Positions 1 through 9,237 of a stretch of DNA of 64,000 bases are shown here, piece after piece. Origin of the DNA: Pedobacter sp. Leaf41 (GTDB taxonomy: Bacteria > Bacteroidota > Bacteroidia > Sphingobacteriales > Sphingobacteriaceae); assembly GCF_001422545.1 (NCBI RefSeq), contig NZ_LMLE01000006.1, positions 114,982-178,981 on the forward strand, given 5' to 3'. The position numbers were made by a program, and so were the translations under genes. Numbering within the stretch: the first letter of the stretch is position 1; each line of letters starts with the position of its first letter. The notes under the pieces were generated by a model. The model was not told the origin of the DNA. It saw nothing but the letters and a program-made list of their open reading frames with translations, and did not search any database.

Positions 1-1
1 A

Positions 2-1339
2 AATTATTCAGAAGCTGAAAAAGCTGGTTTTAAGCATCAGCTAGAGCCCTTTTTAAGGCAAGATGAGGATGTAATGGATACCTGGTTCTCTTCCTGGTTA
101 TGGCCAATTTCGGTTTTTGATGGATTTAAAAATCCTGATAATAAGGATATAAATTACTATTATCCAACCAATGATTTGGTTACGGCACCTGAAATTTTAT
201 TCTTCTGGGTGGCACGTATGATTATGGCCGGACATGAGTTTATGGGCAAGAAACCATTTACAAATGTTTATTTAACCGGAATTGTGCGTGATAAGCTGGG
301 TCGTAAGATGTCTAAATCTTTAGGCAACTCTCCAGACCCGATTGGATTGATAGAAAAGTATGGTGCTGATGCAGTGCGTGTGGGTATGTTAATGTCATCG
401 CCCGCAGGCAACGATTTAATGTTCGATGAAAGTTACTGCGAACAGGGACGAAATTTCGCATCCAAAATATGGAATGCTTTCCGTTTGGTTAAAGGTTGGG
501 AAGTTGATGAAAGCTTGGAAAATCCAAATACCCAGGCCATGTCATGGTTCGAAAATCGTTTCAAGGAAGCGCTTGTAGAAATTGAGGCGAATTTTAAACA
601 ATACCGTTTATCAGAAGCATTAATGATCACTTACAAGCTGGTTTGGGATGATTTCTGTGCCTGGTATTTAGAAATGGTTAAACCTGCTTATCAACAGCCA
701 ATTGATGCTGAAAGTTATCAAGCAACCATCTCGTTTTTCGAGAATATTATTAAGTTATTGCACCCCAATATGCCTTTCCTAACGGAAGAATTATGGCATG
801 ATGATTTATTTGCTGAACGGGGAGAAATGGATTGCTGTATCGTTGCCGAATATCCGAAAGGTGGCTCAATAGACGAAAGTTTATTAAAAGACGCGGAGGT
901 GATTAAAACTGTAATTGCCGAAATTAGGAATGTTCGTAATCAAAAACAGATTTCTCCGAAAGAAGCCTTGCCCTTAAGTTTAAAAGTGAATTCTGAGATT
1001 GACTATAAGAAATGGTTGAATGTGATATTCAAATTAGCAAATGTTTCTGAGGCTGAAATGGTGGATGATAAGATTGCAGGTGCAACTGCTTTTATGGCTG
1101 GTAAAGATGAATTTTTTATTCCCTTAACAGAAAATATTGATATTGATGCAGAACGCACCCGTTTAAATGCTGATTTGGTTTATTTACAGGGTTTCCTAAA
1201 ATCGGTTGATGCCAAACTGAGCAACGAACGTTTCGTTCAAAATGCCAAACCAGAAATTATCGCAAACGAGCGCAATAAAAAAGCAGATGCCGAAGCCAAA
1301 ATAAAGATTATTGAGGAAAGCCTGTTAATGCTTGGCTAG
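2..1339 (+). CDS. valS: Valine--tRNA ligase, C-terminal part (5' end outside window)
   Basis: Charges tRNA-Val with valine in the cytoplasm. The open frame enters from the window edge, so the N-terminal HIGH motif is not seen. Visible are the class I signature KMSKS (codons at about 307-321) followed by LGNSPDP, the upstream segment DVMDTWFSSWLWP typical of ValS, an anticodon-binding helical region, and a C-terminal charged coiled-coil arm (codons from about 1140 to the end) that is specific to ValS rather than IleS or LeuS. No frameshift is seen in the visible 446 codons. An internal ATG at 74 is not the true start. Assignment is firm. Confidence 0.96.
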   Translation, partial: NYSEAEKAGFKHQLEPFLRQDEDVMDTWFSSWLWPISVFDGFKNPDNKDINYYYPTNDLVTAPEILFFWVARMIMAGHEFMGKKPFTNVYLTGIVRDKLGRKMSKSLGNSPDPIGLIEKYGADAVRVGMLMSSPAGNDLMFDESYCEQGRNFASKIWNAFRLVKGWEVDESLENPNTQAMSWFENRFKEALVEIEANFKQYRLSEALMITYKLVWDDFCAWYLEMVKPAYQQPIDAESYQATISFFENIIKLLHPNMPFLTEELWHDDLFAERGEMDCCIVAEYPKGGSIDESLLKDAEVIKTVIAEIRNVRNQKQISPKEALPLSLKVNSEIDYKKWLNVIFKLANVSEAEMVDDKIAGATAFMAGKDEFFIPLTENIDIDAERTRLNADLVYLQGFLKSVDAKLSNERFVQNAKPEIIANERNKKADAEAKIKIIEESLLMLG

Positions 1340-1347
1340 CGTTTGAT

Positions 1348-1980
1348 AATAACCTCACCCTATTAATGGTTGTGGTTCGGCAATTGTTCTGCTCTCCCTC
1401 TCCTTAAAGAGAGGGCTTTGCGGATTGTGCCTTTTCAACATAGGTTCAAACTGCCAACTTTCATTTCCCTCTCTTCAAGGAGAGGGATGCACTACATCTA
1501 ACAATAACTTCTTCCTTTCATAGGGTAAGTTTTTTTAATAAAATGAATTTTTAAGAAAACTTCAAAGCTCAATAATCTCACCCTATAAATCGTTGTGCTT
1601 CGGCAATCGTTTTGCTCTCCCTCTCCTTGAAGAGAGGGCTTTGCGGATTGTGCTTTTCAACATAGGTTCAAAATGCAAACTTTCGTTTCCTTCTCTTCAA
1701 GGAGAGGGATGCGCTACATCTACAATAACTTCTTCCTTTAATAGGGTGGAGTTTTTAACAAAATATATTTTTAAGAGAGCTTCAAGCCTTAATAACCTCA
1801 CCTTATTAATGGTTGTAATCCGGCAATTTTTCTGCTCTCCCTCTCCTTAAAGAGAGGGCATTGCGGATTGTGCCTTTTCAACATAGGTTCAAACTGCCAA
1901 CTTTCATTTCCCTCTCTTCAAGTAGAGGGATGCACTGCATCTACAATAACCTCTTCCTTTCATAGGGTGAGGTTTCTAAT
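1348..1980. repeat. Three tandem copies of a ~220 bp palindromic intergenic repeat
   Basis: Copies begin near 1348, 1571 and 1791 (period 223 and 220 bp). Each opens with AATAACCTCACCCTAT or a close variant and closes with a near-inverse (ATAGGGTGAGG in the last copy). Inside are two arms that are inverses of each other, CCCTCTCCTTGAAGAGAGGG and CCCTCTCTTCAAGGAGAGGG, so each unit can fold into a long hairpin. About 40 bp of A/T-rich spacer separates units. The open frame inside is an artefact of the repeat. The rest of the gap up to 2185 shows nothing I recognise. Confidence 0.9.
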
Positions 1981-2185
1981 TAAATTTTGATCGCAAAGAT
2001 TCGGGGCAGCACACCAACTTTCTTCCCTCGTTTCTAAAATGTTACTAAACCGTTCGAATGTTTTTCCACTAAAAATCTTATTTTGTGGATATATATGGTT
2101 TAAAAACCACTAACCAAATGGAATATAAACTACATTTTACCTAAATAGAGAAGGTGTATAAAATATCTTCTAAGTAAAATTGAAC

Positions 2186-3049
2186 ATGAAACTAAGAACG
2201 ATCATTCTCATACTTCTTCTTTCCCCTTTTGTGTTTGGTTTTCAATCGAGAAATAAATCATTTTTTCCACTGGGTATCGTTGCGCCGATAGAAAAAGATA
2301 GTTTAATTCATGCCGCTGGATTTAAGTTTATTGGAGAATCAGTTGGCAGAATGATTTCACCTTCGCTATCGGGAGAACAATTTAATAGTAATCTTCGGTC
2401 GATCGGGAAACTGCGATCGAAATTATATATGTGCAATGTGATGTTTCCCGGCAATATGAAAATCGCCGGTCCGGATGTTAATGAGCCAGTTGTACTTAGC
2501 TATGTAGATAGTCTATTTAATCGTGCCCAAAAAGCCGGCGTTAGTAGGATTGTTTTAGGGAGTGGGGGTGCACGCAGATTACCTGATGGTTACGATGTTA
2601 AAAAAGCGACAGGTGCATTTGTATCACTTTGTAAAAAGATAGCAACAATTGCCGCCAAATATAAGGTTAAAATAGCGCTGGAAAATCTTCAAACTAAAGA
2701 AACCAATTTTATCAATACAGTGAAGTCAGCAGCTGAAATTGTCAGGTCAGTTAACCATCCCAACTTCAGGCTAAATGCAGATATTTTTCACATGCGACGC
2801 GAGCACGAGCCTCCTCAAAATATTATTGATGCAAAAGATTTACTTATTCACTGCGAAATTGCGGAGGACGCAGAGCGGACATTGCCCGGAATTAAGGGTG
2901 ATGATTTTACGCCATACCTTGCGGCACTAAAGGCGGCTAACTATAAAGGGCCAATTTTTGTGGAGGCAGGAAGCAACTATTCGGAAGAGCAAATCAAATT
3001 CTGCTTCAAATACTTAAGCAAACAAATCGAAAACGTTTATAATAACTAA
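2186..3049 (+). CDS. Sugar phosphate isomerase/epimerase family protein (xylose isomerase-like TIM barrel), exported
   Basis: 287 residues. An N-terminal hydrophobic leader (MKLRTIILILLLSPFVFGF) suggests export to the periplasm. The rest has the AP-endonuclease-2/xylose-isomerase TIM-barrel pattern: candidate metal ligands are the Glu of IALENL, the Asp and His of NADIFHM, the segment IHCEIAED, and the late Glu of IFVEAG. ATG at 2186 is chosen over a TTG two codons upstream. It is followed 15 bp later by a Gfo/Idh/MocA oxidoreductase and then a DUF1080 protein, a grouping typical of 3-keto-glycoside metabolism. The exact substrate cannot be read from sequence. Confidence 0.82.
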   Translation: MKLRTIILILLLSPFVFGFQSRNKSFFPLGIVAPIEKDSLIHAAGFKFIGESVGRMISPSLSGEQFNSNLRSIGKLRSKLYMCNVMFPGNMKIAGPDVNEPVVLSYVDSLFNRAQKAGVSRIVLGSGGARRLPDGYDVKKATGAFVSLCKKIATIAAKYKVKIALENLQTKETNFINTVKSAAEIVRSVNHPNFRLNADIFHMRREHEPPQNIIDAKDLLIHCEIAEDAERTLPGIKGDDFTPYLAALKAANYKGPIFVEAGSNYSEEQIKFCFKYLSKQIENVYNN

Positions 3050-3064
3050 TTACTCAATTATTCC

Positions 3065-4420
3065 ATGGAAAATTCCAGAAGAAAATTTATTAAACAATCT
3101 GCCATTTTTGCTGCGGCAACCTACGCCGGCACAATGGGTATGAGTGCCAAAAGCTACGGACGAATAATCGGTGCTAACGATAGGGTTAGAGTTGGTGTGG
3201 TTGGGTTTTCAGATCGATTTAAAGATACTTTGCTCCCTTGTTTTCTAAATCACAACAAAGAATTGAATTTCGATATCGTTGGTCTTTCAGATTTATGGAA
3301 CTACCGCCGGGATTTAGGTATTGCCCATCTCAAAGAAAAATTTGGTCATGATATTAAAGCTTGTAAAAATAACGACGAGCTGTATGCCATTAAAGATTTG
3401 GACGCTGTGATTATCAGTACAGCCGATTTTCAGCATGCGCTGCATACCATTGAAGCGGTTAAAGCCAATTGCGATGCTTATGTGGAAAAACCTTTCGCCG
3501 AAACGATGGATGATGCAAAAGCGGCACTTAAAGCTGTTAAAGCAACCGATAGAATTGTCCAGATTGGTTCTCAAAGAAGAAGTGGTGAAAATTATGCAAA
3601 CGCCGCAAAATTTATTCAGGAGGGAAAATTCGGGCCGATTACCGCTGTAGACTTGGTTTGGAACGTAAATCAACCCGGGCGATGGCGTAGACCTGAGTTG
3701 GTGGCAAAGCTAAAAGAGGCCGATATCGATTGGAAAAGATTTTTATTAAACCGGCCAAATGAAGCCTTCGATCCACGAAAGTATTTAGAGTATCGTTTAT
3801 TCTGGCCTTATTCATCAGGAATGCCGGGGCAGTGGATGTCTCACCAAATCGACACGGTTCATTGGTTTACCAATTTGAAACATCCGAGAAGTGTAGTAGC
3901 TAACGGTGGAATTTACACCTGGAAAGATGGCCGTAGGAACTGGGATTCGATGGTTGCAGTTTTCGATTATGGTCAGCCCAATACAGAAGATGGATTTCAG
4001 GTTACTTTCACTTCCAGAATGCAAAACAGCGTTGGCGATGTTGGCGAAGTTTATTACTCTAATGGGGGTGAATTAAATTTGATTACCAATAAAGTATCTC
4101 CAAAAGGTGGATTAAAAGAAAAGGAAGCTGCCGCGATGGGCATGAAAGCCAACCTGCTACCAAATTTCGATTTGAGTAAAACCGAAATAAAGGCAGCTAC
4201 AGGTGCAAATATGGGCGGCGATTCGCTTACTTCCGGTCATATGAGAAACTGGATGGAGTGTGTTAGAAGTCGTAAAATGCCAAATGCTCCGGTAGAGGCT
4301 GGCTATTCGCACTCCATTGCCAACATCATGACTAATGCTGCGGTTCGTACAGGAGCGAAAGCAACTTTTGACGAAAACAAACAAGAAGTGATTGCAAACG
4401 GAAAAATTTTTAAATATTAA
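3065..4420 (+). CDS. Gfo/Idh/MocA family oxidoreductase with Tat-type leader
   Basis: 451 residues. The N-terminus NSRRKFIKQSAIFAAATYAG is a twin-arginine leader, so the enzyme is probably exported folded with its NAD(P) cofactor. A Rossmann segment (VRVGVVGFSDR, near residue 42) is followed by the family's EKP motif in YVEKPFAETMDDA, whose Lys is the catalytic residue in characterised members. The C-terminal part has the usual open-sheet substrate domain with SHQIDTVHWF. Such enzymes oxidise or reduce a sugar hydroxyl/keto group. Co-directional with the isomerase before it and the DUF1080 gene after it. Confidence 0.88.
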   Translation: MENSRRKFIKQSAIFAAATYAGTMGMSAKSYGRIIGANDRVRVGVVGFSDRFKDTLLPCFLNHNKELNFDIVGLSDLWNYRRDLGIAHLKEKFGHDIKACKNNDELYAIKDLDAVIISTADFQHALHTIEAVKANCDAYVEKPFAETMDDAKAALKAVKATDRIVQIGSQRRSGENYANAAKFIQEGKFGPITAVDLVWNVNQPGRWRRPELVAKLKEADIDWKRFLLNRPNEAFDPRKYLEYRLFWPYSSGMPGQWMSHQIDTVHWFTNLKHPRSVVANGGIYTWKDGRRNWDSMVAVFDYGQPNTEDGFQVTFTSRMQNSVGDVGEVYYSNGGELNLITNKVSPKGGLKEKEAAAMGMKANLLPNFDLSKTEIKAATGANMGGDSLTSGHMRNWMECVRSRKMPNAPVEAGYSHSIANIMTNAAVRTGAKATFDENKQEVIANGKIFKY

Positions 4421-4671
4421 TTTCAATACATCATCATTGTGAGGAATGAAACGATTATTTTTATTGTCTTGGCCAGACGGGCCTTTTTTCTTTTACCAAC
4501 AAAAGAAACAAAATTGCCAGCTGAAAATTTTTGTATTTAAGTCAGCGATGTGGCTTGGTATGGAGATTCCCAAAAATTTGTTAGGCTGGGGTTTAGTAGA
4601 ACGTAGAAATAGTGCTCTGGACTTTCGTGATGTATCAACAACTATCATCTCATAAAAATTATTAATCAACC
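4421..4671. other. Intergenic region with a perfect 8-bp hairpin
   Basis: 251 bp. It holds TTTCTTTT (4487-4494), a six-base loop, and AAAAGAAA (4501-4508), preceded by GGCCAGACGGGCC. This looks like a dispersed intergenic element and may attenuate transcription between the oxidoreductase and the DUF1080 gene. A 69-codon open frame here has an atypical composition and no family resemblance, and was not called. Confidence 0.45.
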
Positions 4672-6036
4672 ATGTTAAACATTAAAACATACGGCATTCT
4701 TGCGCTTTCAATCATCAGTTTATCTGCCGCTGCACAAAAAGCTAAACCACTTTTCGATGGTAAAACACTAAACGGTTGGAAAGCCGTAGCCGGAACAGCG
4801 CCTTACAAAGTTGAAGATGGAGCGATAGTGGGTACCATGACTAAGGGAACGCCAAATTCATTTTTGATCACCGAAAAGGAATACGGCGATTTTGTGCTCG
4901 AAATCGATATTAAGCTCGAAGGTGAAAATACAAATTCTGGAGTGCAAACGCGAAGTCATATTAAGTCTGAGGGAAATAACGGGAGAGGATTAGTGTACGG
5001 AAGACAAATGGAAATAGACCCTACACCGAGATCGTGGACGGGTGGGATTTATGATGAAGCCAGGCGATTATGGCTCTATCCCTTGGAATTAAATCCGTCA
5101 GCTAAGCCGCTTTATAAAAAGAATGAGTTTAATCACTATAGAATAGAAAACATTGGCAACGAATTAAAAACCTGGGTAAACGGAACTCCTGTTGCCTATG
5201 TAATTGATACCCTAGATCAATCAGGTTTCATTGGTTTGCAAGTGCATGGGATTGGAAATAACCTTGAAAACGATGGAAAAAAGGTTTATTTCAAAAATAT
5301 CAATCTCCAAACAGAAGGATTGAAGTCGAAATCTTTTCCGAAAGGAATATACACCGTGAATTTAACTCCCAATACCTTGTCTGGTTACGAGAAATCAGAA
5401 GGATATAAACTCCTTTTTGATGGTAAAAGCAACGCCGGGTGGGTTGGGGCTTACAAAACAACGTTCCCGGCAAAGGGTTGGAAAATTGAAAATGGAGTAA
5501 TTGGCGTGGAGCCATCTGGCGGAGCCGAATCTACGAATGGCGGTGATATCGTTACCAAAGAGGAGTTTGCCGCATTCGATATGTCGTTCGAATTTAAGCT
5601 TACCCCTGGAGCAAATAGTGGGGTAAAATATTTCGTTACGTTAAGCGAAAAAAATACAGGTTCGGCTATCGGTTTGGAATATCAGGTTTTAGATGATGTG
5701 CTACATCCCGATGCGAAATTAGGCAGAGATGGAAACCGTACTTTAGCCTCGTTATACGATTTAATGACGTCTAAAAAAGAAGCCCGTTATCTTCGTCCAA
5801 TCGGCAGCTGGAACAATGGCCGCTTAGTAGTTTATCCAAATAACAAAGTTGAACATTATTTAAATGGGGTTAAAGTTTTAGAATATGTACGCGGATCGGA
5901 AGAGTTTAAAAAGCTAGTTGCGATAAGTAAATACAAAGATTGGAAAAACTTTGGAGAAGCGCCAAAAGGGCATATTCTGCTTCAGGATCATGGAAATAAG
6001 GTCGATTTCAGAACCATCAAAATAAAGAAATTATAG
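4672..6036 (+). CDS. Secreted protein with two DUF1080 (3-keto-disaccharide hydrolase) domains
   Basis: 454 residues with a signal peptide ending near SLSAAAQ. There are two concanavalin-like DUF1080 units: residues ~25-215, starting KPLFDGKTLNGWK, and ~243-454, starting YKLLFDGKSNAGWV. Both contain the N-S-G-V-[QK] core (TNSGVQTRSH; ANSGVKYFV). Family knowledge: DUF1080/PF06439 proteins cleave 3-keto-glycosides made by Gfo/Idh/MocA dehydrogenases. The duplication may give two specificities or one catalytic and one binding unit. The next gene begins on the base after this stop codon, so the two are translationally linked. Confidence 0.88.
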   Translation: MLNIKTYGILALSIISLSAAAQKAKPLFDGKTLNGWKAVAGTAPYKVEDGAIVGTMTKGTPNSFLITEKEYGDFVLEIDIKLEGENTNSGVQTRSHIKSEGNNGRGLVYGRQMEIDPTPRSWTGGIYDEARRLWLYPLELNPSAKPLYKKNEFNHYRIENIGNELKTWVNGTPVAYVIDTLDQSGFIGLQVHGIGNNLENDGKKVYFKNINLQTEGLKSKSFPKGIYTVNLTPNTLSGYEKSEGYKLLFDGKSNAGWVGAYKTTFPAKGWKIENGVIGVEPSGGAESTNGGDIVTKEEFAAFDMSFEFKLTPGANSGVKYFVTLSEKNTGSAIGLEYQVLDDVLHPDAKLGRDGNRTLASLYDLMTSKKEARYLRPIGSWNNGRLVVYPNNKVEHYLNGVKVLEYVRGSEEFKKLVAISKYKDWKNFGEAPKGHILLQDHGNKVDFRTIKIKKL

Positions 6037-7227
6037 ATGCATCGCAGGTCATTTGTTAAAAGTTCGGCAGCTTTAGCCTCGGGATTATTAGTTGGCGATG
6101 CTTTGTACGCGTTTAGTGCAGATCGAGTAATCAATATTGCAATGATTGGTTGCGGAGATCGTGGCAAAGGAGTTTTATCGGTTATTAAATCAATGCCGGC
6201 GAAATTTAAGGCAGTAGCTTATTGCGATGTTTTAGATTTTAGACTAAAAGAGGCAGAAAAGTACGTTCCTGCCGATGCACGGCCTATCAAGGATTACAAG
6301 CAGGTTTTTGATAATAAAAATATAGATGCTGTTTTTATTGCCACACACTTAAGCGAACACTTTAAAATTGCAAAAGACGCAGTTCTGGCTGGTAAACATG
6401 TGTATGTAGAAAAAACAATGACTTATAATATTGCCCAAGCACTGGAGTTAAAAAAGCTGGTTCAAAAATATCCTAAACAGATTTTTCAGGTAGGTTATCA
6501 ATACCGTTATTCGCCGCTTTATTTTAAGGTTAAGGATATGATTCAAAGTGGTTACCTGGGCAAGGTTTCGCAGATTGATTGCCGGTGGGACAGAAATGGA
6601 ACCTGGCGCAGAAGTGTTCCGAGTGCTGATTTGGAGCGAAAAATAAATTGGAGGATGTACAAAGAATACTCCGGCGGTTTAGCCGCAGAACTCCTATCTC
6701 ACCAAATCGATTTCATTAATTGGGCGTTCGAAACGCAGCCAGATGAAATTATGGGTTCGGGAGGGATAGATATTTTTAAAGATGGACGGGAAACTTACGA
6801 CAACATCCAGGCCACTTTGCGCTATCAGGAGAAAGGAATGATTGGAAATTTTGGCGCCACCTGCGGCAATGCACATGATGGTTATCTTTTTAAAATTAAA
6901 GGAACCAAAGGTTCCGTTTCGCTACTCACCAATACCGGGGTTTTTTACCCTGAGGAAGTAACCAGAAAGGAATTGGGAATTGTTGATGGCGTGACCGGTG
7001 CTACCAAAATTGTGATCAACAAAGATGGTGGAATCCCTATTTTGGATAAGCCCACGATGGATGGAACCAACTATGCCCTGGATCAGTTTCATCAATCAAT
7101 TACAAGTGGCGCACAACCGGTATCTAACATCAATACGGGTACGCAGGCTTCTATTTGCGTGGCTATGTGTAACGAAGCCATCTATTCTGGTAATAAACAG
7201 GTTTGGAAAAAGGAGTATAGTTTGTAA
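6037..7227 (+). CDS. Gfo/Idh/MocA family oxidoreductase, Tat-type leader, EKT variant
   Basis: 396 residues. The leader MHRRSFVKSSAALASGLLVG has the twin arginine. Rossmann motif INIAMIGCGDRGKG follows near residue 33. The family motif reads YVEKTMTYNIAQA, so the usual EKP is EKT here; the catalytic Lys is kept but the Pro is not. Later SHQIDFINWAF marks the substrate domain. It directly abuts the DUF1080 gene with no spacer, which argues for coupled translation and a shared pathway: oxidation at C3 of a glycoside and cleavage by the DUF1080 partner. Substrate unknown. Confidence 0.87.
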   Translation: MHRRSFVKSSAALASGLLVGDALYAFSADRVINIAMIGCGDRGKGVLSVIKSMPAKFKAVAYCDVLDFRLKEAEKYVPADARPIKDYKQVFDNKNIDAVFIATHLSEHFKIAKDAVLAGKHVYVEKTMTYNIAQALELKKLVQKYPKQIFQVGYQYRYSPLYFKVKDMIQSGYLGKVSQIDCRWDRNGTWRRSVPSADLERKINWRMYKEYSGGLAAELLSHQIDFINWAFETQPDEIMGSGGIDIFKDGRETYDNIQATLRYQEKGMIGNFGATCGNAHDGYLFKIKGTKGSVSLLTNTGVFYPEEVTRKELGIVDGVTGATKIVINKDGGIPILDKPTMDGTNYALDQFHQSITSGAQPVSNINTGTQASICVAMCNEAIYSGNKQVWKKEYSL

Positions 7228-7293
7228 GGATAATTGTTATTCTGAGGTTTAATCTATTTCCTAAAAGCAATATGAATAACGTTTAGGACGGTC

Positions 7294-7430
7294 GTCATTG
7301 CGAGGTACGAAGCAATCTCATTCTAGGTAGTGTGCTATCAAATGAGATTGTTCCAAAGGCACTCCCCTGAAGCTTTTCCCGATGAAGAATCGGGATCGCA
7401 AAGGACGGAAAATAAAAGCGTAAATTGTAG
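7294..7430. repeat. Dispersed repeat with GTCATTGCGAGGTACGAAGC core and nested hairpins
   Basis: The core matches a second copy between hisIE and hisF (from 50619). An inner perfect inverted repeat CAATCTCATT (7313-7322) / AATGAGATTG (7341-7350) follows, then a TCCCGAT/ATCGGGA hairpin near 7378. The right arm of the outer palindrome is missing, so this is a degenerate copy. It fills most of the 270 bp between the oxidoreductase stop and the convergent gene. A segment near 7460 (CTTCGACAGACTCAG) resembles another common intergenic element. Confidence 0.75.
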
Positions 7431-7497
7431 CTTGTCGAGGGATATTACATGAATAAGGTCTTCGACAGACTCAGACTGACATTTCTAATATTTAACA

Positions 7498-7956
7498 TCA
7501 CAACTCTGAGTATTCCGGCATCTCTTGTGCAAAAGCAAAGCTTCCCTTTTCCAGATCCATTTTGGCGTAAACATGCTGCAAACCGTTTGTTAAAACAATC
7601 CATTTGGCCTGGTGAATGGAATTGTATCGTGATGCCTGATCAAACACAGAAGGCGTAATTTTAACCTTCGGAGCTTTACACTCAATAAGCATTAACTTTT
7701 CACCTGCAGTGTTATAAACCAGAATATCGCTTCGCTTTTGTAGTTGATTCAGAACCAGTCCACCTTCAATTTGAATCAGGCTTTTTGGGAATTTTTTGCT
7801 GGCGATCAAGTCCTGTATGAAATGTTGCCGCACCCATTCTTCGGGTGTTAACACCAAGTGTTTCTTCCTTAATTCATCGAAAATAAAAACTACATCATCT
7901 TTCCTAGTAATTTTAAACGGATACGGCGGAAGATTAAGTGGGGTAGGGTTGAACAT
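7498..7956 (-). CDS. Type I restriction enzyme R N-terminal-like (HSDR_N_2) PD-(D/E)XK protein
   Basis: 152 residues with no signal peptide. The core RSDILVYNTAGEKLMLIECKAP gives the D...ExK nuclease triad (Asp of RSDI, Glu and Lys of IECK), followed by ITPSVFDQASRYN. This fits PF13588, a stand-alone relative of the HsdR N-terminal domain; no methylase, specificity or helicase subunit is near, so it is not a restriction system by itself. It is divergent from holA with a 124 bp gap, which may hint at a DNA-repair or processing role. Function unproven. Confidence 0.78.
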   Translation of the reverse strand: MFNPTPLNLPPYPFKITRKDDVVFIFDELRKKHLVLTPEEWVRQHFIQDLIASKKFPKSLIQIEGGLVLNQLQKRSDILVYNTAGEKLMLIECKAPKVKITPSVFDQASRYNSIHQAKWIVLTNGLQHVYAKMDLEKGSFAFAQEMPEYSEL

Positions 7957-8080
7957 GCAGTCGTGAATCGGAAGTTGTTAGTTTAGGGCTACTAATGCCC
8001 TGTAATTAATAATGGTCAAAGTTAATATTGTTTATAAACATTTATCAAAATCATAAAAGCTAAATTGTAATTTTACGGCA

Positions 8081-9103
8081 ATGACTGCTGCCGAAATTAT
8101 AAAGGATATTAAAGCCCGAAAATTCAAACCTGTTTATCTTTTACATGGGGAAGAATCTTATTATATCGATCAGGTAACCGATTATATTGAAGATAAGCTG
8201 TTGAATGATGCCGAAAAAGGGTTTAATCAAACAGTTTTATATGGAAAGGATACGGATATGGCGACGGTTTTAGGCGCCGCAAAGCGCTATCCAATGATGT
8301 CTGATTATCAGGTGGTAATTGTAAAAGAAGCACAGGATTTAAAATGGGGAAAAGAAGATGCTGGCAGTAAAGAGGCAGAATTTGTACTCAATTATTTCGA
8401 AAAACCCTTGCCTAGTACCATTTTAGTACTTGCTTATAAGTATGCGAATTTCGATAAGCGTAAAAAAATCTATAAAGCGATCAATAAGAGTGGGTTGATT
8501 TTTCAATCAGACACTGTTAGAGATTATAAACTCGTTCCCTGGATTGAAGATTTCATCAAAAAAAAAGGTTATAAAATAGATCAGCAAGCCTCGGCTTTAA
8601 TGGCCGAATATTTAGGAACCGATCTTTCCAAAATTGCGAATGAGATTGAAAAGCTGATGCTGAATGTACCTAAAGATGTAACCATCAATACGGATTTAGT
8701 GCAGAAAAATATTGGCATTAGTAAGGAGTACAATGTGTTCGAATTACAGAAAGCCTTGGCTATTCGCGATGTTTTGAAATGCAATAAAATTATTAATTAT
8801 TTTGCCAGTAACCCAAAAGCAAATCCCACTGTAATGGTGTTAGCTAATTTGGCTGGTTACTTTACAAAGCTTTTGAAATATCATTATATACCAAATAAGG
8901 CAGATGCGGCTTCCGCTTTGGGTGTTCCTCCTTTTTTTATAAAAGATTATGAAGTTGCGGCCAGAAATTATCATACCGGAAAAGTCTTTCAGGTAATTAG
9001 CTTGCTCAGAGAATACGATTTGAAAAGTAAAGGCTTAGAAAGTTCGGGCAATGTTAGCGATGGCGATCTTCTTAAAGAATTGGTTTTCAAGATAGTACAT
9101 TAA
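8081..9103 (+). CDS. holA: DNA polymerase III subunit delta
   Basis: 340 residues. Delta opens the beta sliding clamp and is part of the clamp-loader complex. The N-terminus (MTAAEIIKDIKARKFKPVYL followed by HGEESYYIDQ) is the characteristic HolA opening, and the pattern RRYPMMS-like AKRYPMMSDYQVVIVKEAQ, then LSKIANEIEKL and a C-terminal helical collar (VMVLANLAGYFTKLLKYHY), fit the family in order and length. Start ATG lies close behind an A/T-rich promoter region shared with the divergent nuclease-like gene. Confidence 0.93.
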   Translation: MTAAEIIKDIKARKFKPVYLLHGEESYYIDQVTDYIEDKLLNDAEKGFNQTVLYGKDTDMATVLGAAKRYPMMSDYQVVIVKEAQDLKWGKEDAGSKEAEFVLNYFEKPLPSTILVLAYKYANFDKRKKIYKAINKSGLIFQSDTVRDYKLVPWIEDFIKKKGYKIDQQASALMAEYLGTDLSKIANEIEKLMLNVPKDVTINTDLVQKNIGISKEYNVFELQKALAIRDVLKCNKIINYFASNPKANPTVMVLANLAGYFTKLLKYHYIPNKADAASALGVPPFFIKDYEVAARNYHTGKVFQVISLLREYDLKSKGLESSGNVSDGDLLKELVFKIVH

Positions 9104-9148
9104 ATTAATTTTCAGTTTCCATTAAACAATTTATAAACCGAAAGGTTG

Positions 9149-9237
9149 CCCTAAACCCTAAACCCTAAACCCTAAACCCTAAACCCTAAACCCTAAACCC
9201 TAAACCCTAAACCCTAAACCCTAAACCCTAAACCCTA
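9149..9237. repeat. Telomere-like heptamer array, (CCCTAAA)12 plus CCCTA
   Basis: Twelve exact CCCTAAA units run from 9149 to 9232, followed by CCCTA whose last base is the A of the ATG of the next gene. The array is perfect, which suggests recent expansion or ongoing copy-number turnover. It occupies the entire region where the translation initiation signals of the VOC gene should be. It is the cleanest member of a group of heptamer arrays in this window. Confidence 0.97.

Noticed and set aside
1593..1850. 85-codon open frame within the repeats after valS
   Set aside because: It lies inside the tandem palindromic repeat and its sequence is only translated repeat.
4446..4655. 69-codon open frame between oxidoreductase and DUF1080 genes
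   Set aside because: Covers an intergenic hairpin element, atypical composition, no family resemblance.
7498..7956. Type I restriction system
   Set aside because: Only the small N-terminal-like nuclease domain is present; no HsdM, HsdS or helicase is nearby.
9149..9237. CCCTAAA array as a chromosome-end telomere
   Set aside because: It is internal, flanked by normal genes, and bacteria of this group have circular chromosomes.
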